Positions 34,725-44,743 are shown, counted from the first letter of the stretch. The stretch: 64,000 nt of DNA from Haloarcula rara (GCF_029338235.1 NZ_CP119785.1:930001-994000); one strand, 5' to 3'. Translations and numbers: made by a program. Notes: generated from the letters alone by a model not told the origin.

Positions 34725-35786
34725 TTATCCGGTCGATTGGTTCTGTACGGCCGCGGGCGCCGCGAGGAACGTCTCTCGGACGGCGAGTTCGCTACCGTTC
34801 CCCGGGGCGACGGGCGCACCGTCCCGGAGCTCGAGTGGTCCAGTCGGGGCCGCCCGCCGCGTCCGGACCGTCACCGACTGGCCGTCAGTCACCAGCACGA
34901 TATCGCCGTGTGTCGCGGTCCAGTACGTCGGAATCGACCTGCTGGCCAGACGCAGGAGGACGTCCGGATGCGGGTGACCGTACTCGGAGTCGTACGCGCT
35001 CGAGACGACGACACGGCGGGGGCTGGCGGCGTCGAGCAACGCTGGACTGGTCGACGTCGTCGAGCCGTGGTGTCCCGTCTTCAGCACCGTGGTCCGGAGC
35101 CGGTCCCCGTACCGCTCGACCAGCTGGGCCTCCTGGTCGGCCTCGGCGTCGCCCGTCAGGAGATAGGTCGTCTCGCCGTATTCGAGTTTGAGCACGACGC
35201 TGTTCTCGTTGCGAGTCCGGTTGTCGAGGTACGGCTCCGGCGGCCCGAGAGCGCTGACACCGACGCCCTCGAACGGAATCGAGTCCCCCGCGCGCGTCTC
35301 GTAGAGCGGGACGTCGTGTTCCTCGACGGCGTCGAGATACTCGCCGTAGGTCCGCGTGCTCGCGGCGATTCCGGGGTCGTAGATAGCCCCGATGCCGTCG
35401 GCCTCCGTCTCGTAGTAGTCGATTATCGCGGCGTTACCGCCGATGTGGTCGGCGTCGTTGTGGGACACGACCAGATAGTCGATGCGGTCGATATCTCGGG
35501 CCCGGAGAGACGCCAGCACGTGCTCGCCGTCGTCGCTGAAATGTCCCGTATCGACGAGCATCGTCTCACCCGTCGGGCCGACGACGAGCGTGCTCTCCGA
35601 CTGGCCGGTGTTGATGAAGTTGACCGTGGCGGTGTCGGTGGCGCCCGCGGTGACTGGCGACGGCGTAGGACGTTCCCGAGATGCGGCCGTCTCCGTGGCC
35701 GGGGTCGGGGCCGTCCCCACACAGCCGGCCAGGACGATGGCGACGACCAGACAACCGACCCGTAGTGACGGGGCCTCTAACTGCAT
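34725..35786 (-). CDS. Secreted metallo-beta-lactamase-fold lipoprotein (ComEC-type hydrolase)
   Basis: A 353-residue lipoprotein: signal VGCLVVAIVLAGC with lipobox Cys, a Thr/Pro/Ser linker, then a metallo-beta-lactamase domain. The metal motif HxHxDH reads SHNDADHIGG (Asn in place of the first inner residue), with LLTGDAE and KTGHHGS supplying further ligands. The domain resembles the stand-alone hydrolase region of ComEC, which degrades a DNA strand during uptake, so extracellular nuclease or phosphodiesterase activity is plausible. The ATG at 35786 (MQLEAP) gives a more normal signal peptide than an in-frame start nine codons upstream. Confidence 0.85.
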   Translation of the reverse strand: MQLEAPSLRVGCLVVAIVLAGCVGTAPTPATETAASRERPTPSPVTAGATDTATVNFINTGQSESTLVVGPTGETMLVDTGHFSDDGEHVLASLRARDIDRIDYLVVSHNDADHIGGNAAIIDYYETEADGIGAIYDPGIAASTRTYGEYLDAVEEHDVPLYETRAGDSIPFEGVGVSALGPPEPYLDNRTRNENSVVLKLEYGETTYLLTGDAEADQEAQLVERYGDRLRTTVLKTGHHGSTTSTSPALLDAASPRRVVVSSAYDSEYGHPHPDVLLRLASRSIPTYWTATHGDIVLVTDGQSVTVRTRRAAPTGPLELRDGAPVAPGNGSELAVRETFLAAPAAVQNQSTG

Positions 35787-36009
35787 CGTATCCGGACAGG
35801 GACGCTGCGACAATAGGTGTGTGGCCTGTCGAGGACGGTCGGCAGACGCGCATCTGTCCCGTGTTCGCTCGGCACGTCACCGGCGCGTGCGAGGGGGCGG
35901 CGCCACACCGCCGTGGCCCGCCTGGCGGTCGCCAGTCTGTTGCCGGCTTCGGTATCGTCGGCGCGTCTCCTCCGACACCGACAGGCGGTGCCGTTCCAAG
36001 GGCGGGCGG

Positions 36010-37179
36010 CTACGGCGCCAGGTCGAACTTCTCGGCGGCGGTCTCCATGTCCTTGTCGCCCCGACCACAGAGGTTCACGAGGATGGTGTCGTGTCGGTCC
36101 GCCTCGGCGAGTTTGATAGCCAGCGCGATGGCGTGGCTCGGCTCCAGGGCCGGGATGATACCCTCTGTCTCGCTCAGTTCGCGGAACGCCGCCAGCGCCT
36201 CCTCGTCGGTGATGCCGTGGTACTCGGCCCGCCCGAGCGACTGGAGAGCGGCGTGTTCCGGGCCGACCGCCGGGTAGTCCAGCCCGGCGCTGACGGAGTG
36301 ATTCTCCGTCTGTTCGTCTATCATCTTCGTCTTCATCCCCTGGAATATCTGCGGGTCGTCCTGTTCCGTCGCCGTGAGCGCCGCCGAGTGCTGGCCCGAG
36401 TCCAGCCCCTTGCCGGCCGGTTCGGCCCCGTAGAGGGCCACGTCGTCGTCTCTGAACGCGTGGAACAGGCCGATAGAGTTCGAGCCGCCGCCGACGGCGG
36501 CGACGCAAGCGTCGGGCAAGTCGCCGTGCATATCCTGTATCTGTTCGCGGGCCTCGCGACCGATGACCGACTGGAACTCACGGACCATCCGCGGGAACGG
36601 GTCCGGCCCGACGGCGCTGCCGACCAGATAGTGGGTCTCCTCGGTGTTTGCGACGAGGTCCTCCATCGCGGCGTCGACGGCCTCGGCCAGCCCCTCGTTG
36701 CCCCGGGAGACGGGCACGACTTCGGCGCCCATCAGGCGCATCCGGAAGACGTTCATCCGCTGTCGGCCGATGTCTTTCCGACCCATATACACCGTGGTGT
36801 CTATATCCAGCAAGGCACCGACCATCGCCGTCGCGGTGCCGTGCTGACCGGCACCGGTCTCCGCGATGAGACGTTCTTTGCCCGCCTTCTTCGCAAGTAA
36901 TCCCTGTCCCAGCGTGTTGTTGAGTTTGTGCGCGCCGCCGTGCAGCAGGTCCTCGTGCTTGAAGTAGATATCCGCGTCGTAGCGCTCGCTCAGCGTCTCC
37001 GCGTAAAACACCGGTGTCGGTCGGCCAGCGAAGTGTTCGAGCAGGTATTCGAACTCCTCTCGGAACTCGGGGTCGTCTTTGAGTTCGTCGAACGCCCCCG
37101 CCAGTTCGGCGAGCGGTTCTTCGAGCGGTTCAGGGACGTGTCGGCCGCCAAACCCTTCGAATTCACCGGGTGAAGACAT
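36010..37179 (-). CDS. trpB: Tryptophan synthase beta chain
   Basis: A 389-residue PLP enzyme that condenses indole with serine to make tryptophan. The PLP lysine is Lys85 in GGAHKLNN, with [25 protein letters not shown] and AAVGGGSN as further signatures, and [12 protein letters not shown] typical of the TrpB1 branch. Length and motifs are complete. No trpA, trpC or other trp gene is nearby, unlike the usual haloarchaeal trpCBA arrangement. It could be a second copy used for indole salvage or scavenging. Confidence 0.92.
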   Translation of the reverse strand: MSSPGEFEGFGGRHVPEPLEEPLAELAGAFDELKDDPEFREEFEYLLEHFAGRPTPVFYAETLSERYDADIYFKHEDLLHGGAHKLNNTLGQGLLAKKAGKERLIAETGAGQHGTATAMVGALLDIDTTVYMGRKDIGRQRMNVFRMRLMGAEVVPVSRGNEGLAEAVDAAMEDLVANTEETHYLVGSAVGPDPFPRMVREFQSVIGREAREQIQDMHGDLPDACVAAVGGGSNSIGLFHAFRDDDVALYGAEPAGKGLDSGQHSAALTATEQDDPQIFQGMKTKMIDEQTENHSVSAGLDYPAVGPEHAALQSLGRAEYHGITDEEALAAFRELSETEGIIPALEPSHAIALAIKLAEADRHDTILVNLCGRGDKDMETAAEKFDLAP

Positions 37180-37472
37180 ATATCCATCATTGAGAAAGCA
37201 GCGTGCTAAAAGCTATTGGCGTCTGAGACCAGCGTGTTCAGACCGCTAGTTCCTGAAACACTGTGAAAACACAATCGTACGTCGTTTCGGGGGACCCGCT
37301 GTTCTGCGTCGGCTTCGACCGAGAGCTGGAAAATCAAATCGACAAAGAGCCAACTGCCTACCGGAATTTTCACGTCACAGCCGAACGGCCCAGTCAGGTG
37401 ACTATACGCCAGAAATAGTAACCAGTGTATCAGTCCTCCGAAACCAGTGTTTCGTCTCGATGCCCCAATCAC

Positions 37473-38771
37473 TCACTCGATGAGAGAGACGATGGAATCG
37501 GACTCGGCGACGTCCAGTACAGAATATCCTGCGACCAGCTGCGCGATGATCCGCTCGTCTTCTTCGATCGGGATCTCGAGTCTGAACAGGTCGCTACCCG
37601 GCGTAAGACACTCGAAAGCCCCCGAGGAGTCGTTGTCGATGGTGACCGTCGTTGTCTCTCCGATGCGTTCCTCACCAGAGAGATCTATCATCGGGTTCGG
37701 TTCGGGACCGTCCGGACTATTTCTAACCGGAACAGTCCCCAGTAACGTCGGTGCGATGCTGGCGTTGCCACTGTCCCAGCCGACCGCGAGTTCGTCGTTA
37801 GAGAGACAGATTTGCTCGTTGGTCTTATCGAGCGTTGTCGAGGCCGTCGCTGGGCCCTCGATGTCTCCATGAGCTTGATACAATCTGAGCTGTGGATCGA
37901 ATACCGGCTGTTCTGAGCGGGCGGCCAGTTCGATATCGACCGCGTCGATCAGGTACGTGTCGTCGCGTCCGTCCTCCTGCCTGACATCGAAGTCGATTGA
38001 TTCGATCGAGGCCTCGCCGGGGGGGATTGCCACGGAGAACTCGGTCTGACTCGTCGTCCCCGTAAGCTCGACTGTCCAGTCGAACTCCCACCTGCCCGGT
38101 CGAGGGACGCCGCCGTTATGTTCGAGCAGCAACGCCCCATCTCGTACCGTTCCGTCCATCCCGTAGCCTCCATCGAACGTCGGATGGGAGGCACTCACAC
38201 TGACTGTGTCGATGTCGTCCAGTGCGATCTCCGTCGGGTTCTCGACACGGTACCACCAGTCGCCGTCCTTCCGAAACGCTGGCTCGGCAGTGACCTCTGC
38301 GTCAGTGAACGTTCTGGGATAGTCCCCGGGATACCACGTGAAATCCTCTCGTATCTGGAGTTTCTCGCCTTCCTCTGTCTGTGCCGACCTGACGCTTCTG
38401 TCGTAAATCCTGATTTCCCGCGTCTCATCTGGTCCGATATTGAAAACCATACCTTCGTTCGACGAATACGAAACCCACGTAGCCGCGAGTCGTTCGCTGT
38501 GTGTGTTGCGGATTTCGGCCTCGACGTACAGTTCGTCACGATCCAAGCGGTCGTCGTTTTCGACTTCGGTGATGATGGCCTCGATAGGCAGGTCTGTGTC
38601 GTTTTCAGTGACGGTCTCTTCGGACTCGGGTTCCTCAACTCGCGTCTCGGTTTCTGTCGGTGTGTCCTCGTTTTCCCGCCGTTGCTCAGATGCGTCGTTA
38701 TTTGTACAGCCGGCCAACCCGGAAACCCCGATTAGTATCCCATTGGCGACAAACTGACGACGATTTACCAT
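37473..38771 (-). CDS. Tat-exported lipoprotein of unknown function
   Basis: A 432-residue exported protein: twin-arginine signal MVNRRQFVANG with lipobox LAGC, an acidic Thr/Glu linker (about 25-60), then a long beta-rich region resembling two or three immunoglobulin-like domains (VEAEIRNTHSERLAATWVSYS, DDIDTVSVSASHPTFDGG, WTVELTGTTSQTEFSVAIPP). No enzyme motif is seen. Base composition is less GC-rich than that of its neighbours, and the adjoining gaps are AT-rich, which hints at more recent acquisition. It is followed by no operon partner. Confidence 0.75.
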   Translation of the reverse strand: MVNRRQFVANGILIGVSGLAGCTNNDASEQRRENEDTPTETETRVEEPESEETVTENDTDLPIEAIITEVENDDRLDRDELYVEAEIRNTHSERLAATWVSYSSNEGMVFNIGPDETREIRIYDRSVRSAQTEEGEKLQIREDFTWYPGDYPRTFTDAEVTAEPAFRKDGDWWYRVENPTEIALDDIDTVSVSASHPTFDGGYGMDGTVRDGALLLEHNGGVPRPGRWEFDWTVELTGTTSQTEFSVAIPPGEASIESIDFDVRQEDGRDDTYLIDAVDIELAARSEQPVFDPQLRLYQAHGDIEGPATASTTLDKTNEQICLSNDELAVGWDSGNASIAPTLLGTVPVRNSPDGPEPNPMIDLSGEERIGETTTVTIDNDSSGAFECLTPGSDLFRLEIPIEEDERIIAQLVAGYSVLDVAESDSIVSLIE

Positions 38772-39058
38772 GAGATACAGTCCCCTTTTGATGACTTATA
38801 TTTTCGTATATGACAGAGAAGCGATAGTGAATCTAAGAGTGGTTGAGTCGAGAGCCGAGTCGAATTCACACCGAACAGCCGCGTTTGAAAAATAAACAGT
38901 GCCCCAAAATATATCGGGATTGACACCAGTGTGATGGAAGAGTTCGGCTGCTCGCGTATCCTCGGCCGAATACAATTTGCCGCAGCTGTGCGCGGCTGAA
39001 CGCACTCGTTTCCGGTCACGTACAATATTTCACTTCGGTTCCGCGAAACGTAGCGGTA

Positions 39059-39634
39059 TCAGGCTTCTTCCCAGTCGATACGAAACGTCACTTCCGTCTC
39101 GGGGTCGGTCGTCGTACCGAACAGGGACGTATTATCGAGTAAAACACTCACCGACGGTTCCATCGGAACGACATCCGAGAGCGACTCGTCTGTCGCGCCG
39201 AGAGCGACTAGTTCCGGGTAATACGGCGAGTCGTCTTCTTCCCCATACAGATACGTCACCGTGTCCTCGTACGAGGGGTTTTCTTCCCCCTCAGCGTAAA
39301 CGTCCAGGGCGTCCGAGTTCAGTACGAGCACATCGACGCTATCTGATTCGACGGTCTCGACTTCTATGTCGAGGTGTATGTGACGTGGCCCGATCGGATC
39401 GATCTCCCACGCGGCGTATTCCCCGACAGGGAGTATCCCTTGGCCGGTAATCGACCCGGAGCTGTCACTCGAAGTGTCCTCGAATTGCTCCCAGGAATCG
39501 GTTTTTTTCGTCGGTACAATACTTTCGGTGTCCCCCGTTTCAGTGGAGGAATCACGGGTTTCTGACATGCAGCCGGCGACTAGCGAAGCGCCCCCGATAG
39601 AGCCGAACGACTGAAGATACGAACGCCGATTCAT
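39059..39634 (-). CDS. Exported lipoprotein of unknown function
   Basis: A 191-residue lipoprotein starting MNRRSYLQSFGSIGGASLVAGC, a twin-arginine signal with lipobox. A Ser/Thr/Asp linker (about 25-60) leads to a compact domain with HIHLDIEVETVESDSVDVLVLNSDALDVYAEGEE and a C-terminal VTFRIDWEEA. A longer in-frame reading exists, but the signal peptide fixes the start at 39634. The family is not recognised. It shares lower GC content and the lipoprotein type with the gene at 37473, suggesting a common origin. Confidence 0.7.
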   Translation of the reverse strand: MNRRSYLQSFGSIGGASLVAGCMSETRDSSTETGDTESIVPTKKTDSWEQFEDTSSDSSGSITGQGILPVGEYAAWEIDPIGPRHIHLDIEVETVESDSVDVLVLNSDALDVYAEGEENPSYEDTVTYLYGEEDDSPYYPELVALGATDESLSDVVPMEPSVSVLLDNTSLFGTTTDPETEVTFRIDWEEA

Positions 39635-39884
39635 TGATAGTAGTAGATAGCTATCAGAAGTGTAGTATGATAGTAATTGGGATAGGTAGCGGCCGGAGAG
39701 CGACACTATTTCGGGTCTGACGGCGATCACCCGCCGCAGAGATGGCCGGAGCCACACGGTGTCGCGATGGATCAGTAAACAGCGATGTCAGGCAAGCAAT
39801 TCGGGAGTCAAGCGGGGCAGAAAGCACCGTACGGACAGGTTCGAGTGATATTTTGCTTATTGACTAGTATCTAACTCAAACTAG

Positions 39885-39920
39885 TTTGGGCGAGATTTTA
39901 AATACTGAAACTCGCCCAAA
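39885..39920 (+). promoter_or_regulatory. Promoter of the pilus-like operon inside a perfect inverted repeat
   Basis: TTTGGGCGAG (39885-39894) and CTCGCCCAAA (39911-39920) are perfect 10-base inverted arms separated by 16 bases that include the TATA-like TTTTAAATA (39896-39904). The TATA centre is about 29 bases before the ATG at 39929, giving a leaderless transcript. A factor binding the arms would cover both flanks of the TATA box, so this is a strong operator candidate. Confidence 0.75.
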
Positions 39921-39928
39921 CCCGGCAA

Positions 39929-42148
39929 ATGAGTGTGCGAGCAGCCGGAGACCGACGGCCGACAGTCCCGGCACCGGTCCCGCCGGACGACCCCGACGCG
40001 TGGTACGCGCCCGACGTGTGCGAACAGGACGAGATTCATCCGGGCGTCGTCGTGACCGTCCGCCAGGCAGAGGGCTTCCGCTACGAGGTCCGGGAACCGG
40101 TGCTGTCGCCGAGCGACCGGGACGCGCTCGAGACTGTCAAGTCCCACTTCGACGGCGCGAACATCGAGCGGCCACGCACGCGTGAGGGCGCCATCGAACG
40201 CATGGAGCGGGGGTTCGACCCAAAACACCGGCGGGTCATCGACCGGCTCGTCGACTGCTCTCCGGCGGCCCGCCGGCGCATGGCCTACCACGCCCTGTGC
40301 TCGCTGGCCTGTCTGGGTGAGCTGACTCCCTACGCGCTGGACGACCGCATCGACGTCGCCGACGTGACCGAGGACAGCGTCGTCGTCCACACCGAAGACT
40401 ACGCGCCGGCCGACACGGATCTGGAGGAGCCCGAGTTCATCGAGCGCTTCGCCAGCGAACGCGTCGAGCGCCACACCGTCACCTTCCAGGGATTCGAGAT
40501 ACCCGTCATCGTCTATCGCGAGCACCTGCTGGGCAGTGACCCCTTCACCACGAAGTACGCCGTCCGCGAACCGGACCTGCTGCCGGGCGACGAGGAACTC
40601 ATCGCGGCCTGCAAGGAGCGGGTGTGGGAGACAAGCGTCGACGGCGTCGTCGAGGACCGCGTGGGATTTGTCCGCGAGCGGGCCTCATCGCTGCTCGCGC
40701 GACAACTGACCGTACGCAACACAACCGAGTGGGTCGACGCGGTGGCCTACCGGGTGCGGTCGGCGCTGGCGGAGCTGGACCTCGCCGTGCCGCCGCTGGA
40801 CCAGCGGTTCGCCGACGACCGTCGCGACGACCTGCTGTACTACGTGCTGCGCGATCTGGTTGGCTACGGCAAGCTCACCGTCCCCATCCGCGACCACACG
40901 CTGGAGGACATCGAGGCCAACCGCGTCGGCGAACGCGTGAAGGTGCTGCCGAGAGCGGACCTGGGCCACGACGGCCGCGTCCCGACCAACCTCTCCTTCG
41001 AGGACGAATCGGCCTTCATCAACGTCGTTACACAACTAGCGGCCGACGACGGCACCGAACTCAACGCCTCGAACCCCAGCGCGAAGGTCAACATCGACCC
41101 CGAGGGCGAGGGTATTCACGACGCCGAGGAGACCATCCGCTGTGCGGTCGCCTTGCCCACTATCAGCGAAGACGGCCCGCACATCTCCATCCGCAAGCAG
41201 TCCGCCGACGCCATGACACCAGTCGACCTCGTACACCGGGACTCGATGCCGACCGAACTCGTCGCGCTGCTGTGGTTGCTGTATGAGTCCCACGGCGTCG
41301 TCCTCTTCTCGGGACCGACCGGGGCCGGCAAGACGACGCTGATGAACGCCCATATGCCCTTTATCCCCTATCAGGACCGACCAATCAGCATCGACGAGGG
41401 GTCTCGCGAGGTCCAGATTCCACACGAGACGGGCGTCTCGCTCACTACGCGGGAGCACGAGCGCGACCACCGTCGGGTGACAATGGCCGACCTCATGACC
41501 CAGTGCAACTATCTGAACCCGGACGTCGAGGTCATCGCCGAAATAAACACACAGGCCTCTTTCGAGACGTTCGCCGAGACGCTGAACACAGGGCATGGAG
41601 TGCTGGGCACCACCCATGCAGCCGATGTCGAGACACTCGTCAACCGCATCATCGAAAAGGGCGTCCCGACCTATTTGCTGAGCGAAATCGACCTCATTGC
41701 CTTCCCACGCCACGTCGACGGGGAGCGTTACGTCGGCGAGGTCGTCGAGTTCCTCGACGAGCCACTGGACGGGGACCGGAGCGACACCATAGAGAAAGAC
41801 GGCGAACGGATTCACTACAATACGCTCTGTCGACACCGCTCAGACGGCTCGTTCGAACTGGCGTACGACCACCCACAACTGGGCGACAGCTACAGACGCG
41901 TCGAGACGGGTATCTTCGACCGGCTGGCGCGGCTCCGAGACGAATCGGTCGAGACCGTCGAAGAGACCTTCCACCGTCGCCACAGATACGTGCAGTATCT
42001 TGTCAGGGAGGGGATAACTGACTTCCAGGAGCTGTTCGGCGTCCTCGCCGACCTGGAGACCAACGAGGCAGCGACGGTCGAGCGGCTCCGCCGACAGGGC
42101 GGCGAGACGGAGCCGCTGCACCTGGAGGTCGAGACCGATGACGACTGA
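39929..42148 (+). CDS. Type IV pilus / archaeal secretion ATPase (PilB/GspE-like)
   Basis: A 739-residue hexameric secretion ATPase that would power assembly of a type IV pilus-like fibre. An N-terminal region of about 280 residues precedes the GspE core. Walker A is SGPTGAGKTTLMNA near 463-475, with a His box GHGVLGTTHAADVE near 555-565. The Walker B segment reads VEVIAEINTQASFETFAETL, where most family members have an E-x-R-G-x-E motif. The gene starts the operon and overlaps the platform protein gene by 11 bases. The region around 600-739 is a long C-terminal extension with heptad character. Confidence 0.9.
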   Translation: MSVRAAGDRRPTVPAPVPPDDPDAWYAPDVCEQDEIHPGVVVTVRQAEGFRYEVREPVLSPSDRDALETVKSHFDGANIERPRTREGAIERMERGFDPKHRRVIDRLVDCSPAARRRMAYHALCSLACLGELTPYALDDRIDVADVTEDSVVVHTEDYAPADTDLEEPEFIERFASERVERHTVTFQGFEIPVIVYREHLLGSDPFTTKYAVREPDLLPGDEELIAACKERVWETSVDGVVEDRVGFVRERASSLLARQLTVRNTTEWVDAVAYRVRSALAELDLAVPPLDQRFADDRRDDLLYYVLRDLVGYGKLTVPIRDHTLEDIEANRVGERVKVLPRADLGHDGRVPTNLSFEDESAFINVVTQLAADDGTELNASNPSAKVNIDPEGEGIHDAEETIRCAVALPTISEDGPHISIRKQSADAMTPVDLVHRDSMPTELVALLWLLYESHGVVLFSGPTGAGKTTLMNAHMPFIPYQDRPISIDEGSREVQIPHETGVSLTTREHERDHRRVTMADLMTQCNYLNPDVEVIAEINTQASFETFAETLNTGHGVLGTTHAADVETLVNRIIEKGVPTYLLSEIDLIAFPRHVDGERYVGEVVEFLDEPLDGDRSDTIEKDGERIHYNTLCRHRSDGSFELAYDHPQLGDSYRRVETGIFDRLARLRDESVETVEETFHRRHRYVQYLVREGITDFQELFGVLADLETNEAATVERLRRQGGETEPLHLEVETDDD

Positions 42149-44027
42149 AGCTCGGAACCTCGGACTTGTAGACCGCGGGCTCTACGCGCTCTTTGCCCAC
42201 CATACGGACGACGACCGACACACGACGACAAGGGAGCGCTACCGGGCGGCCCACCCCGACAGCGGGTTCGGGCTGTATCTCGCGAGAGTGTACGGGCTGG
42301 CGTGGCTCGCGCTCGTCGTCGCCAGCCTGGCGACGGCCGCGCTGGCACTGGCGCTGCCGGCGAGCACCTTCGACCGCCTCGCCGCGGCACTGGGACAGTC
42401 CGTCCCCGTCCTCAACCGACTGGCATTACCCACCGTCCCCCGGCTGGCTCTCGCGCTCGTGGTGTCGCTCGCGGTCGGCGTCGGCTCGCGGTGGGCCGTC
42501 TTGGTGCTTGGCAGCCGTTACCTCTCGTGGGTCGCCCAGGCCCGTGCGGTCGACATCGCGACGACGCTGCCCGGTGCCGTCAGATATCTCCGTGTGCTCG
42601 CGTCGGGGACCCACGACCGAACCGAAATGCTCCGCGCCGTCGCCGAGCAGGAGGCTTACGGGGAGACGGCCGTCGAGTTTCGCCGGACCCTCAACCGGGG
42701 GACGCTGACCGGAAGTCTCGACGTCGGGCTCGAACAGGTCGCAAGCGAGACGCCCTCGCGAGACCTGCTGGCACCGTTCCTGCTGAAATTTCGCGAACAC
42801 GCCAACCAGAGCGCCGACGCGCTGGAAGGGTATCTGGAGATGGAGGGGCGCCTGCTCTCACACGAACAGAGCCGCCGGCACGAACGAGCGACCGGCTATC
42901 TGGAGCTACTTGCAGAACTGTTCGTCGTCATGTTGGTGGTTCCGGCCTTAGTCGTCCTCATCGTCACAGTGATGAGCGTCCTCGCGCCGGGACTCTCCCA
43001 GTCCATCACGACGCCGCTTGGCGCGACCTCCGTCCGTTCGGTCGTCGTCTATAGCAGCGCCATTTTCGTGCTGTCGACCGGCGTCGTCGCTGCGTTCATC
43101 GTCACGAGCCTGCGGCCACGCAACACTGCCGTACCGAGCTACCGACTCCCCAACACCGCCGTCGGCGTCCTTCGGACGAGTACATCGAACCCTGCGAGTG
43201 CGCTTGCGGCGTGTCTGCCGCTCGGACTGGCACTCGCGTTCGGGCTCTGGTGGCTGGGATATCGCCCCGTGAACGTCCTCTTGCTGTCGTACGTCGGTGT
43301 CAGTCTCCCCGTCGGGCTGGTAGCCGTCCAGCGCGCTCGCCGCGACGACGCGAAAGACCGGGAGATGCAGGACTTCGTGCACGCGGTGGCCGGCCACGTC
43401 GCGCTCGGGCGACCGTTCCCCGAGTCCGTGCGCCGGGTCGCCAAGGAGGTCCAGCTGGGCGCCCTTGCCGAGGACGTCGAAGCGCTCGCGTTCACGCTCT
43501 CGCTGGCCGACAGCCCGAGCGATGCGGCCGACGACCGCCGGGCGGCCGCGCTCGACCAGTTCGTCGACCGCGTCGGGACGCCGATGGCCGAACAGACCAT
43601 CGGGCTGGTCGTCGGGGCGCTCGATGCGGGAAGTGATGCGGAAGACGTGTTCGAAACGTTACAGACAGAGATAGGCCGGCTCTACCACCAGCGGAAATCG
43701 CTCCGGTCGGCCCTGCTCGTCTACGTCGCCGTCGGCTGGACGACGGCGCTGCTGGTGGTGGGCATCACCGTCGCGATGAACGTCTACGTCCTCTCGGAGT
43801 TCGCCCAGCTCTCGACGGTCGCCAGCAGCCAGACAATCGCCTTCGACCCGTCGGCCATCGACCCCGCGAAGGAGCGCTACCGGTTCTACGTCGTGACGCA
43901 GGCGACGATGCTGGCCTCGGGCTGGTTCGCCGGGACGGCGAGCCGGGGGTTCTACGAGGCGCTGTTGCACTCGGGCGCGCTGGTGCTCGCCAGCTACGCC
44001 ATCTACGCGGGGGTGGGACTGCTGTGA
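42138..44027 (+). CDS. Type II secretion system F family platform protein (PilC-like)
   Basis: A 629-residue membrane protein with two T2SSF domains, the inner-membrane platform on which pilin subunits are added. Helical pairs occur at about 50-70 and 95-120 before domain 1 (LRVLASGTHDRTEMLRAVAEQEAYG), at about 255-330 between the domains, and again at about 350-390 and in the last 80 residues. Domain 2 contains FVHAVAGHVALGRPFPESVRRVAKE. It overlaps the ATPase gene upstream and the first pilin-like gene downstream, so all are translated together. Confidence 0.88.
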   Translation: MTTEARNLGLVDRGLYALFAHHTDDDRHTTTRERYRAAHPDSGFGLYLARVYGLAWLALVVASLATAALALALPASTFDRLAAALGQSVPVLNRLALPTVPRLALALVVSLAVGVGSRWAVLVLGSRYLSWVAQARAVDIATTLPGAVRYLRVLASGTHDRTEMLRAVAEQEAYGETAVEFRRTLNRGTLTGSLDVGLEQVASETPSRDLLAPFLLKFREHANQSADALEGYLEMEGRLLSHEQSRRHERATGYLELLAELFVVMLVVPALVVLIVTVMSVLAPGLSQSITTPLGATSVRSVVVYSSAIFVLSTGVVAAFIVTSLRPRNTAVPSYRLPNTAVGVLRTSTSNPASALAACLPLGLALAFGLWWLGYRPVNVLLLSYVGVSLPVGLVAVQRARRDDAKDREMQDFVHAVAGHVALGRPFPESVRRVAKEVQLGALAEDVEALAFTLSLADSPSDAADDRRAAALDQFVDRVGTPMAEQTIGLVVGALDAGSDAEDVFETLQTEIGRLYHQRKSLRSALLVYVAVGWTTALLVVGITVAMNVYVLSEFAQLSTVASSQTIAFDPSAIDPAKERYRFYVVTQATMLASGWFAGTASRGFYEALLHSGALVLASYAIYAGVGLL

Positions 44028-44743
44028 GTGGCCGTGCCCAGTCCCATGTCGTCGGGATCGTCCTCCTGCTGGGTATCACAACCATCGCGCTGGGCGGCCT
44101 GACGACAGTGGTCGGGAGTATCATCGACGGCCAGACGTCGACGGCCGACGAACGCCGGGTCGCGAACGCCCTCGACAGCGAGTTCCGCCCGGTCGAGCAG
44201 ACCGGGCCGAACCGCGTGGACGTGGCGTTCAGCGAGGGCGAACTCACCACGGTGGATCGGGAGCTTCGGGTGCTAAACGACAGCGGCGTCCGGCGGGAGG
44301 TCGATATCGGCGGGCTGGTCTACACCTCGGGGGCGAACCGCGTCGGCTTCGTCGGCGGTGTCATCACGCGAGGGCAGCCAGGCAACGCATGGCTGGTTCG
44401 GGGACCGCCGATGACGGTCACGCGGGACAACGACACGCTGGTGGTCGGCGCCGTCACACTTGGCGAGCGCGGGACGACCGTCAGCGGAAGCGGCGGTGTC
44501 ACCGCCCGGCTGCGGACCAACGTCACCCACGACCGGACGGCGCTCCCGCGGGCGGACTACCGCATCGCTATCGAGACGACCACGCCCGAACCGCTGGTCC
44601 GGTATCTACGCGACCGCGGACTGTCGACGTCCACGCGGGATATCGACGGCGACGGCGTGCCCAGTGTCATCGCCGATGTCGAGGGCCAGCAGGCGCTCCA
44701 GCTGGTCGTCCACCGGACGAACACGGAGGTGGCAGGTGGATAA
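44024..44743 (+). CDS. Pilin-like exported protein 1 (DUF7289-type)
   Basis: A 239-residue protein with a type IV pilin-like start: a short positive segment MSGRAQ, then a hydrophobic helix SHVVGIVLLLGITTIALGG (6-25). The remainder is beta-rich (VDIGGLVYTSGANRVGFVGGVI, GSGGVTARLRTNVTHD). It fits a signal cleaved by prepilin peptidase, though the motif is not canonical. Translation begins at GTG overlapping the stop of the platform gene. DUF number is from memory. It is probably the major or a minor subunit. Confidence 0.78.
   Translation: MSGRAQSHVVGIVLLLGITTIALGGLTTVVGSIIDGQTSTADERRVANALDSEFRPVEQTGPNRVDVAFSEGELTTVDRELRVLNDSGVRREVDIGGLVYTSGANRVGFVGGVITRGQPGNAWLVRGPPMTVTRDNDTLVVGAVTLGERGTTVSGSGGVTARLRTNVTHDRTALPRADYRIAIETTTPEPLVRYLRDRGLSTSTRDIDGDGVPSVIADVEGQQALQLVVHRTNTEVAGG

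Noticed and set aside
37206-37472. An 88-codon minus-strand frame between trpB and the lipoprotein
   Set aside because: Atypical residue content, no ribosome-binding site or TATA box, and AT-rich surroundings where chance frames are common.
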